NCBI GenBank assembly: GCA_047974165.1
Contig: JBKECB010000071.1
Location: 1 to 14,205, forward strand
From: Lactovum sp047974165
GTDB taxonomy: Bacteria > Bacillota > Bacilli > Lactobacillales > Streptococcaceae
Reading direction: 5' to 3'
Length of the DNA: 14,205 bases
Below the pieces are notes generated by a model that did not search any database, was not told the DNA's origin, and was given only the letters and a program-made list of their open reading frames with translations. Position 1 is the first letter of the stretch. Each line of letters begins with the position of its first letter. Position numbers and translations under genes: made by a program. Shown here piece by piece: positions 7,980 through 14,205 of the stretch.

Positions 7980-8016
7980 AAAAAAGTTGATTTCATTTTA
8001 AGAAATCAACTTTTTT
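7980..8016 (-). terminator. Rho-independent terminator of the GH78 gene
   Basis: A perfect 15-bp stem pairs 7980-7994 with 8002-8016 around the 7-base loop 7995-8001. It begins one base after the GH78 stop codon, and the minus strand ends in a run of seven T. The stem is flanked by A and T runs on both sides, so it could work in either direction. It ends the MATE-GH78 unit. Confidence 0.9.
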
Positions 8017-8017
8017 A

Positions 8018-10888
8018 TTAGTTACAATTCAACTCAGTTATAAATGCTGTCAATACCTCATCTGATAATAAAGATAAAGGAAATGTATGAAATACACTTA
8101 TCGGATAAGCTTTAAATTTTGCAAACTGACTTTGTGGATTTGAAACTCCTGGCACATACTTCTCAGCAATTATTGTAGCCTCTTTATCAATTAATAGGTC
8201 AATCAATTTAGTATCTGCTGTAAATTCTTTTGTAAATAATTCTGTACTACGATAAGTAAAGACATATTTACCCGATCCAATCATTATTCTTACATTTTTT
8301 CCTTCTTGAACAAAATTATTTATTCCTTTAGCCAAAGATAATGCTCCATCACTTTCTTTTACATCTGCCAATTGTGCATTGGGGAGATAAACAGTTGCTC
8401 TCGTATTTACTGGTATTTCAACAGTCACTTCAACTTCTTCAGCATTTACTTTCCAACCTGAAAAAATAGTCCCATATTCTGACTCATGACTGGCTTTAAC
8501 AAAGTCAAATTCTTCAGTTGTAATATATGGTTTAATTTTTATTTTTTTATAAGCCGGAGCTGCTTCATCCATATCAAGACCCGCAAGAATACGATACATC
8601 CATTCACCAACAGCACCATACGCATAGTGATTATACGAATTCATATCATCATTCCAGAAACTTCCATCTTCTTTGATTCCATCCCAATGCTCCCAAATTG
8701 TTGTTGCTCCCTTACTTACAGAATATAACCAAGAAGGATATGTTTTTTGAAGTAATAATTTTACCGCTGTATCATGGTAACCATTTTGCGAGAGAACTAG
8801 GTTTAGATATGGTGTACCAACAAAACCTGTTGTCAGATGGTAATCATTATCTAATACTAATGCATTTAAATCTTTTGCAATTCTTTCTTTTACATCAGCT
8901 TCAACTAAATCAAACATTAAGGTCAATACATGTGCAGTTTGTGTTGATGATGCAAGTCGACCATTTTGTGTAATATATTCTCTTCTAAATTGTTCTTTTA
9001 TATTCTCATATAGATTTGTATATTCTTTCACATCTTCTACTTTATTTAGTACTTTAGCAGCTTTTACTAACAAACTTGTAGAATAAGCATAAAATGCCGT
9101 TGCAATTAATGAATCTGGAGTTGCACCAAAGTAGGTATCTTCTCTAGAATCTAAACCAAGCCAGTCACCAAAATGAAATCCTGTATCCCAAGTAAACTCA
9201 TTCTCTCCTTGTACACGAATATATCCAATCCAAGATTTCATACTTGGATACTGCTCTCTCAATAATTGCTCATCATTATATTGTAAATAAGTGACCCAAG
9301 GACATACTACTGCTGCATCTCCCCAGGCTGATGATGAATCTCCATCAACAACTTGAGGAATAACAAATGGTACTCCACCATTCGGAAGTTGGTCTGCCTT
9401 TAAATCATGTAGCCATTTCGTAAAGAATGCTCCTCCATGGTAGTTAAACAAAGCTGTCCTTATAAATACTTGTGCATCGCCTGTCCATCCAAGCCTTTCA
9501 TCACGTTGAGGACAATCTGTTGGTACATCAACAAAATTACCCCGCTGCCCCCAACAAATATTTTCTTGTAATTTATTGACCATTGCATTAGAGCTTTCAA
9601 ATTCTCCTGTTTTCTCCATATCAGAATGAATTACTTCAGCTATAAAATTTCCTTGAATTTCATCTTTGGGAATCCCTTCTACTTTTACATAACGAAAACC
9701 TTGGAAAGTAAAGTGTGGGCTGTATTCTTCTTCTCCTTCACCTTTTGCGATATACTCCACAATTTGTTTGGCATTTCGTAAGTTAGCAAAATATATTTCA
9801 CCCTCTTTATCCATTATTTCAGCATGACTTAGTCTAATCTTTACTCCAGCAGCTACTGAAACTTTAAATCTCATACGACCAACCATATTCTGCCCCATAT
9901 CAATGACAGTATCTCCTTTGGGAGTAGTACTGATATCAATAGGTTGTAGAATTTCTCTGACACGAGTTGCTACATTTTCCTGTGCAATTAGATTATTTAA
10001 GTTAAAATCATACTCACTTGTTGAATCCCAATTAGCATCACTAAATCCTACACTAGACCAACCCTCCTTCTCAAGACGAGCATCATATATTTCTCCATGA
10101 TAAAGTTCTGAATAAAGTATCGGTCCAGTTGTTGCCTTCCATGACTCATCTGTTATAACAATATCTTTTGTCCCATCTTCATAACTAACATGTAGTTGAA
10201 GAAGAACTCCCCTCTTATCTCCATAATGATGTCGTGTTTCTTCCCAAGATAAATCCCCTTTAAACCAACCATCTGCTAACATTACAGCAATTGCATTATT
10301 CTCAGCTAATAATTCTGTCACATCATAAGTTTGATATTGTAATCTCTTATGATAACTTGTCCAACCTGGTAATAGTAAATCTTCACTCACGACTTTACCA
10401 TTTAATTGCAACTCATAAAGTCCAGCACTTGTTGTATAGATACGTGCTGACTTAATAGTTGATTTTACTTTGAATTCTTTTCTAAAAAGTGAAACTGGTT
10501 CTTTTAACTTATCAAATTTCTCTAAGTTATGACTGATCCATTTTGCTTTCCAGTCTGATTGTTGTAAAAAGGCTGTTTCAAACCAAGAAATCTCACTCCA
10601 ATCTGATTCTTCTAGAAAATTCCCCCAGACTTTTACGCGATAGAAATATCTTGTTTCTGACTTTAATTCTTCCCCTTCATATACAATATGTAGTGATTGT
10701 TCTAAATTAACTTTTTTTGTATCCCATATAATCTCTTCAAAATTTTCAAGTGTTGATACTTGAACTTGATAAGCTGTTTGAATTATTCCACGATGTTTTG
10801 AATTTAATTTCCAACTTATTCTTGGGTTTTTTTTATCAATTCCTAGTGGATTTTTTTTATATTCACAAGTTAACTGGCTAATTTTCAT
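8018..10888 (-). CDS. Alpha-L-rhamnosidase, glycoside hydrolase family 78
   Basis: A 956-residue cytoplasmic enzyme that releases terminal alpha-linked L-rhamnose by an inverting mechanism. Domain order fits GH78: an N-terminal beta-sandwich (about 1-110), Bac_rhamnosid_N (about 115-300), a second beta domain (about 305-420), the (alpha/alpha)6 catalytic barrel (about 425-770), and a C-terminal beta domain (about 775-885). The diagnostic motif VPTDCPQRDERLGWTGDAQ (455-473) supplies the acidic cluster Asp458, Asp463 and Glu464. TTIWEHWDG (729-737) supplies Glu733, the likely general base. After 890 there is an extra helical tail with YVPGVSNPQ, uncommon for a minimal GH78. No signal peptide is present, so the substrate must be imported. 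A GGGAG site precedes the ATG, and the gene lies 25 bases after the MATE gene. Likely substrates are rhamnosylated plant glycosides, but this is inferred. Confidence 0.95.
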   Translation of the reverse strand: MKISQLTCEYKKNPLGIDKKNPRISWKLNSKHRGIIQTAYQVQVSTLENFEEIIWDTKKVNLEQSLHIVYEGEELKSETRYFYRVKVWGNFLEESDWSEISWFETAFLQQSDWKAKWISHNLEKFDKLKEPVSLFRKEFKVKSTIKSARIYTTSAGLYELQLNGKVVSEDLLLPGWTSYHKRLQYQTYDVTELLAENNAIAVMLADGWFKGDLSWEETRHHYGDKRGVLLQLHVSYEDGTKDIVITDESWKATTGPILYSELYHGEIYDARLEKEGWSSVGFSDANWDSTSEYDFNLNNLIAQENVATRVREILQPIDISTTPKGDTVIDMGQNMVGRMRFKVSVAAGVKIRLSHAEIMDKEGEIYFANLRNAKQIVEYIAKGEGEEEYSPHFTFQGFRYVKVEGIPKDEIQGNFIAEVIHSDMEKTGEFESSNAMVNKLQENICWGQRGNFVDVPTDCPQRDERLGWTGDAQVFIRTALFNYHGGAFFTKWLHDLKADQLPNGGVPFVIPQVVDGDSSSAWGDAAVVCPWVTYLQYNDEQLLREQYPSMKSWIGYIRVQGENEFTWDTGFHFGDWLGLDSREDTYFGATPDSLIATAFYAYSTSLLVKAAKVLNKVEDVKEYTNLYENIKEQFRREYITQNGRLASSTQTAHVLTLMFDLVEADVKERIAKDLNALVLDNDYHLTTGFVGTPYLNLVLSQNGYHDTAVKLLLQKTYPSWLYSVSKGATTIWEHWDGIKEDGSFWNDDMNSYNHYAYGAVGEWMYRILAGLDMDEAAPAYKKIKIKPYITTEEFDFVKASHESEYGTIFSGWKVNAEEVEVTVEIPVNTRATVYLPNAQLADVKESDGALSLAKGINNFVQEGKNVRIMIGSGKYVFTYRSTELFTKEFTADTKLIDLLIDKEATIIAEKYVPGVSNPQSQFAKFKAYPISVFHTFPLSLLSDEVLTAFITELNCN

Positions 10889-10913
10889 TTTATTTCTCCC
10901 ATTTTATCTAACC

Positions 10914-12287
10914 TTATTTATTTTCAAATCCCATAGACATTTTTGAAAAGTGTTTTTCCCATGGACGTTTGTGCCATCGCCAGTTAGCAAAAAGACAGCG
11001 AAACCATTCATCCATTCCTTGAGCAATCCAAACTCCAAGTAACCCTAAAGAAAAATGAATTCCTAAAATATAACTAAATAATGTTGCAACTCCCCACATG
11101 GAAATAAGTCCAATAACTACTGGAAATTTCACATCACTTGCTGATTTCAAACAACCAATGAGCACAATATTTGCTGCTTTTCCTGGCTCTATAAATGCAA
11201 TTAACCATAAAACTGGAAGTGAAACTGCTAAAATTTCTGAATCCTGAGTAAATAAACTTAAAAAATTTTTACCATTTATCGCAATAATTAAAGAGACACA
11301 AAAGGAAGATAAAATAGCAATTTTCTGTGATTTCATCCCTCGCTGATAAAGTTCTGTAAACCTACCTGCTCCTGCATATCTTGCCACTAAAAGCTGACTA
11401 CCATGAGCAACTGCCACAGCAAATAAATAACAAAGCATAGAAATATTTACAAGATACACTCTTGCAGCAAGAGTTGCTGCTCCCATACTTGTAATAAAAG
11501 CGGTAATGATAATTTGTGACAGATGATAAGAAAGGGCTTCTCCAGCAGAAGGAATGCCGATAGATAATAAATCTTTCACATTATCTTTTTTTATTTTTAC
11601 AAGCATTTGTAACTCTAACTTTACCCTTATCTTAGTTTTTACAAAAAACAAGAGTAATAGAACAAGTGAAAACCTTGCAATTACAATTGTTATAGCTACA
11701 CCTTCCACACCAAATTTAGGAAGATTTAAAAGACCATAAATCGAAATAACATTTCCAATAATACAAATAATATTTAATAAAATTGTAGCAAAAAGAGCTT
11801 CTTTTAAATAACCATGACTCTTAAGAATTGCACTTAATACTAAAGCTAAGGATTCAAAAAATAATGAAATACCTACAATTTGGAGAAAATTTTGTGCATA
11901 CTCAAAAGTTTGAGCTTCAATATTAAAAATTAAGAGTAAATATTTCCCAAAAATAAATAAAAAACAGGCAAGTAAAGCTCCAATCCAAAAATTAATAGCC
12001 ACAGAACTTTTGATAAGATTCACTCTTCTTTGTTTATTGTTTGCACCAATTGCCTGGCTAATCAAAATACTTGCCCCAATACCTGTCACTTCTAAAGCTA
12101 GAACAAAAATATTCAATACTTGATTGGCAACACCAACTGCTGAAGCAGCAAAATCAGAATAATGAGCTAACATAAAAGTCGCAATAATTCCTGTTCCCAT
12201 ATGCATTGAAATTTCAAAAAATATCGGCCAGGATACTTGGAAAAGTGTCTGATTTTGTAAGCTTGTTATTTCACGTTTCATTTTCAT
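10914..12287 (-). CDS. MATE-family efflux transporter
   Basis: A 457-residue integral membrane protein with about 12 hydrophobic segments. Its start (LFQVSWPIFFE), the GVANQVLNIF region, the GIGASILISQAIGANN loop and the C-terminal LGVWIAQGMDEWFR pattern are typical of the multidrug and toxic compound extrusion family. MATE proteins usually drive cation-coupled drug or metabolite export. It precedes the rhamnosidase by 25 bases, so the two are probably co-expressed. That suggests export of an aglycone or other by-product, though this is inference. The ribosome site is poor (AGAAAG). Two ATGs lie six bases apart (12287 and 12281), and either could be the true start. The substrate cannot be deduced. 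Confidence 0.9.
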   Translation of the reverse strand: MKMKREITSLQNQTLFQVSWPIFFEISMHMGTGIIATFMLAHYSDFAASAVGVANQVLNIFVLALEVTGIGASILISQAIGANNKQRRVNLIKSSVAINFWIGALLACFLFIFGKYLLLIFNIEAQTFEYAQNFLQIVGISLFFESLALVLSAILKSHGYLKEALFATILLNIICIIGNVISIYGLLNLPKFGVEGVAITIVIARFSLVLLLLFFVKTKIRVKLELQMLVKIKKDNVKDLLSIGIPSAGEALSYHLSQIIITAFITSMGAATLAARVYLVNISMLCYLFAVAVAHGSQLLVARYAGAGRFTELYQRGMKSQKIAILSSFCVSLIIAINGKNFLSLFTQDSEILAVSLPVLWLIAFIEPGKAANIVLIGCLKSASDVKFPVVIGLISMWGVATLFSYILGIHFSLGLLGVWIAQGMDEWFRCLFANWRWHKRPWEKHFSKMSMGFENK

Positions 12288-12325
12288 TTTCTTTCTAAAT
12301 ATTATTTTAGTTTATGATAATTACT

Positions 12326-12354
12326 AATTTAAAATTAACTTTATTTCTAAACAA
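12326..12354 (-). promoter_or_regulatory. Weak candidate promoter of the MATE-GH78 unit
   Basis: On the minus strand TTGTTT (12349-12354) and TAAATT (12326-12331) are spaced by 17 bases, between the upstream terminator and the MATE start. Matches to consensus are only partial in a very AT-rich stretch, so this is a suggestion only. Confidence 0.25.
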
Positions 12355-12356
12355 TA

Positions 12357-12392
12357 AAAAATCTGGATACTTTTATAATAAAATGTATCCAA
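12357..12392 (-). terminator. Rho-independent terminator of the methylglyoxal-synthase-like unit
   Basis: TGGATAC (12364-12370) pairs with GTATCCA (12385-12391), and the stem extends inward through TTTTA/TAAAA with a small bulge. The minus strand then runs into GATTTTTTATT. It lies 12 bases after the stop of the upstream gene and separates it from the MATE gene. Confidence 0.75.
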
Positions 12393-12403
12393 ATCCACTT
12401 AAT

Positions 12404-12868
12404 TTATAAAATATTAGTAATATTATTAAGTCCTTTAAGTAATTCTTTCTTAATAATTTCTTGTTCTCTATTTTTTTGAACAATCTCTCGCCAACCAACA
12501 TTTCCTTTATGCAATCCTAAAACAAAAATTTCAGCGGAAGCCATATTTGTGGCAACTGGAATCTTCTGGAAGTCACAAAGTCTTAACAATTCTGAATGAT
12601 CTGATTCGTTAGTCTTTTTATTGATAGGATCACGGAAAAATAATAACATATCTAATTCATTTTTAGAAATCATTGCTCCCATTTCTTGGTTTCCTCCAAG
12701 TGAGCCTGGTTGAAAAATTGTAATATCTATTCCTACTTTTTCATGTACCAACTCACCTGTTAAACCGGTGGCAAAAATTTCATGTTTTTCTAAGTACATT
12801 TTGTAGGCATAAATAAACTGTGCCATTTCTTTCTTTTTATTATCATGTGCAACTAAACCTATTTTCAT
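12404..12868 (-). CDS. Methylglyoxal-synthase-like protein with altered active site
   Basis: A 154-residue cytoplasmic protein of methylglyoxal synthase fold and length. That enzyme turns dihydroxyacetone phosphate into methylglyoxal plus phosphate. Family marks are LVAHDNKKKEM (5-15), ATGLTGE (33-39), GSLGGNQEMGAMI (55-67), FFRDP (77-81) and LLRLCDFQKIPVATNMASAE (94-113). By alignment to E. coli MgsA from memory, the catalytic Asp71 (GGD) is Asn60 here and His98 is Asn87. Ser65 and Thr47 of the phosphate site are also changed. Asp20, Asp91 and Asp101 equivalents are kept (Asp9, Asp80, Asp90). It may be inactive on dihydroxyacetone phosphate or use another ligand, so I withhold the symbol mgsA. 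It follows gene A by 22 bases with a good GGAG site and is followed by a terminator. A link to rhamnose breakdown, which yields dihydroxyacetone phosphate, is possible but unproven. Confidence 0.8.
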   Translation of the reverse strand: MKIGLVAHDNKKKEMAQFIYAYKMYLEKHEIFATGLTGELVHEKVGIDITIFQPGSLGGNQEMGAMISKNELDMLLFFRDPINKKTNESDHSELLRLCDFQKIPVATNMASAEIFVLGLHKGNVGWREIVQKNREQEIIKKELLKGLNNITNIL

Positions 12869-12882
12869 TTGTTCTCCATTCT

Positions 12883-12907
12883 ATTTTATTTTATTTTATT
12901 TTATTTT
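12883..12907. repeat. ATTTT microsatellite, five units, across the end of gene A
   Basis: Five consecutive ATTTT units on the plus strand span the last codons and stop of gene A and its gap to the next gene. Gene B ends CYKN, whereas gene A ends CYKNKIK. The extra residues are encoded by this repeat. Confidence 0.85.
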
Positions 12908-13916
12908 TATAACACTTTTTCATTTTAGAATAAAAATCTGAGAGAGTTAAACCTGCATCAACACTTTCATAAACTCTTATCATTCTATTCCCTTTTCCTT
13001 TTAAAGGCGAGTAACTATAATCTTTATTCACATAGACAGCTTCTTGTTCTTTCCAAGTTCGTCTTCCTGAGCCTTGAAGTAAGACAGTCACAGAAGGATT
13101 ATCACCCAAACACCATGACTCGCCATGAGGAAATTGATTTATTGTTGCATATTGACTTGCACGATGATTTAGCTCTCCCATCTGATCACAAAGATAACTC
13201 CCTAACTCACCCAAAGGACGGATATGATCATTTAACTCAGCTTGAGAAACTTCCACAGTTGAATAAACATCTGCTGGAACTTGCCATAAAGAAATTTGAC
13301 TCTCAAAGATAATATTTGCTGCCAATCGGTCTTGTGCAAGGTTATATTCACAATGTCCTATTGGATAACTCCCTCCACCAATCCAAATAGCTGTTAAACG
13401 GTTAGCTATTTTAGGTTCTTTTAGATAAGCAATCGCCAAGTCTGTAATAGAACCTAAAAATGAAACATATAATGGCCGTTCATCATCTTTTAAAGCTTCT
13501 TGAATAATAAAATCAGCCCCAGGACTTTCAGGTAAATTATTTATATCACTTATTTCATAAACTGCCCCTTTTAATAAAGGAACATCATCAATCTCAGAAA
13601 GTTTTAATAATTTTTCTCCAATAGCATAAGAAGCTTCCATTGTTTTTCCACGTTCTCCTGCAATTTTAGCTAAGAAGTCCAAATCTACTTCAGACACTAC
13701 ATTTTTTTCAATAGATTTATCCTCTTTAATCCTTGCCGTCCATTCCCAATGTGCTGCAATAATTCCCTTTACATCCTCACTTGGTGTTAATAAATGATGC
13801 AGGACTGCAAAATGATCATCAGCTTCATTTGCTAAATCTGTCGAAATAATCATTCTCTTTTTTTTGCTATCAGCTACTGTAAAATCTAATCTTCTTAAGA
13901 TTTCTTCTCTTTTCAT
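12891..13916 (-). CDS. Nucleoside-hydrolase-like protein A
   Basis: A 341-residue cytoplasmic protein, full length, of the inosine/uridine nucleoside hydrolase fold. The metal loop is STDLANEADDHFAVLHHLL (Asp27, Glu31, Asp33, Asp34). Then come IDDVPLLKGA (109-118), LGSITDLAIAYLKEP (154-168), IWIGGGSYP (177-185), EYNLAQDRLAA (Asn192, Asp196) and GESWCLGDNPSV (Asp272). The loop is two residues longer than the classic DTDPGxDD, and the late motif has Gly-Asp where classic enzymes have His-Asp. It is closer to gene C than to gene B. The ATG has GGAG 11 bases upstream. It is followed after 22 bases by the methylglyoxal-synthase-like gene. Known family members cleave the N-glycosidic bond of nucleosides, but here a sugar-utilisation setting and altered motifs leave the substrate open. 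Confidence 0.88.
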   Translation of the reverse strand: MKREEILRRLDFTVADSKKKRMIISTDLANEADDHFAVLHHLLTPSEDVKGIIAAHWEWTARIKEDKSIEKNVVSEVDLDFLAKIAGERGKTMEASYAIGEKLLKLSEIDDVPLLKGAVYEISDINNLPESPGADFIIQEALKDDERPLYVSFLGSITDLAIAYLKEPKIANRLTAIWIGGGSYPIGHCEYNLAQDRLAANIIFESQISLWQVPADVYSTVEVSQAELNDHIRPLGELGSYLCDQMGELNHRASQYATINQFPHGESWCLGDNPSVTVLLQGSGRRTWKEQEAVYVNKDYSYSPLKGKGNRMIRVYESVDAGLTLSDFYSKMKKCYKNKIK

Positions 13917-14080
13917 TTTTAGAATATCTCCATAAATCTTTTATCTTTTGATAAATTAAATATTTTCATGATTTTAAATTATATTTATTATAACTCTTGT
14001 AATTTCTTTTTATTTCACTATTTTTGTTAATCTTATATTATTTTTACTTATTTATTATTTTTTATAAAAAAGCTAGACTT
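13917..14080. other. AT-rich gap upstream of gene A
   Basis: This gap holds the ribosome site of gene A (GGAG) and presumably its promoter. A TATAAT lies on the minus strand near 13990, but no convincing -35 accompanies it. A weak AAAAG/CTTTT hairpin with a T-run follows the relic gene near 14065-14085. I see no gene here. Confidence 0.5.
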
Positions 14081-14205
14081 TTACAAAAAATCATCAAATA
14101 TCATTCTCCTATCCACACTATTAAAAATAATGATTTCTTTAGTATTAACTTCTTCTCCATAGTCATATCATCATTAATCCTTAGCTACATTTTACCTGAC
14201 AATAT
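14081..14205 (-). pseudogene. Relic 3' end of a gene B-like nucleoside hydrolase
   Basis: Read on the minus strand, the sequence encodes RINDDMT, then after a one-base deletion YGEEVNTKEIIIFNSVDRRM and IFDDFL before a TAA. This corresponds to residues about 277-309 of gene B, whose own end reads INDDMTYGEEVDTKKIII and FNSVDRRMLFDDFF. The frameshift and early stop (gene B continues 10 residues further) show it is dead. It continues to the window edge with weakening similarity. It lies 164 bases upstream of gene A, so an upstream copy of gene B once stood here. Confidence 0.75.

Larger units (their letters stand above)
7782..8001 (-). repeat. Tandem direct duplication, distal copy
   Basis: This second copy of the gene B leader lies just downstream of the GH78 gene and includes the left arm and loop of the intact GH78 terminator. 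It differs from the proximal copy by scattered substitutions: the ribosome site is degraded (AAAGGGA instead of AAAGGAG) and the 20-bp array is one unit shorter. Substitutions indicate that the duplication is not brand new. Confidence 0.8.

Noticed and set aside
7660..8000. CRISPR array or phage attachment site in the repeat-rich gap
   Set aside because: The 20-bp units are contiguous without spacers, and the larger repeat is one leader duplication with no integrase or cas genes nearby.
13115..13312. Plus-strand reading frame of 65 codons
   Set aside because: It lies antisense within the well-supported gene A and has no recognisable family. Other plus-strand frames inside the GH78, GH3, esterase and MATE genes were dropped for the same reason.

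Overview
The window is AT-rich. Every gene I can support lies on the minus strand, Shine-Dalgarno sites are mostly clear (AGGAG/GGAG), and all intact genes end in TAA. With CcpA-type cre-like sites, a GPH-family sugar symporter, a family GH78 rhamnosidase and a family GH3 glucosidase, this points to a fermentative Bacillota, perhaps a Lactobacillales-like or gut/plant-associated lineage. I cannot name a genus. There are no rRNA, tRNA, CRISPR, phage or transposase genes, and no transcriptional regulator in view.

Layout, read in the direction of transcription (right to left). At the right edge is a decayed 3' end of a nucleoside-hydrolase-like gene (14081-14205). Unit 1 (13916-12404) encodes nucleoside-hydrolase-like protein A and a divergent methylglyoxal-synthase-like protein, and closes with a hairpin terminator. 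Unit 2 (12287-8018) encodes a MATE efflux protein and a GH78 alpha-L-rhamnosidase, and closes with a perfect 15-bp terminator stem. The 430-base gap 8017-7588 holds a tandem duplication of about 238 bp. It carries two copies of a cre-like site, 20-bp tandem repeats and a dead 5' end of a nucleoside-hydrolase-like gene. Unit 3 (7587 to 1) encodes nucleoside-hydrolase-like protein B, a GPH cation:sugar symporter interrupted by one in-frame TGA, a large alpha/beta-hydrolase with a PKD-like tail, a GH3 beta-glucosidase, and nucleoside-hydrolase-like protein C, which runs off the left edge.

None of the hydrolases has a signal peptide. The simplest reading is a cytoplasmic pathway in which a glycoside is imported intact, de-esterified, stripped of rhamnose (GH78) and beta-linked sugar (GH3), with the aglycone possibly expelled by the MATE protein. 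This is inference from gene content. The unexplained part is the repeated use of nucleoside-hydrolase-fold proteins: three genes plus two relics in 14 kb. Their metal-loop motif is unlike the textbook DTDPGxDD, so they may cleave something other than ordinary nucleosides. The methylglyoxal-synthase paralog has Asn at two positions that are catalytic Asp and His in the characterised enzyme. The locus looks recently rearranged: duplications, relics, a nonsense codon and repeat slippage are all visible.
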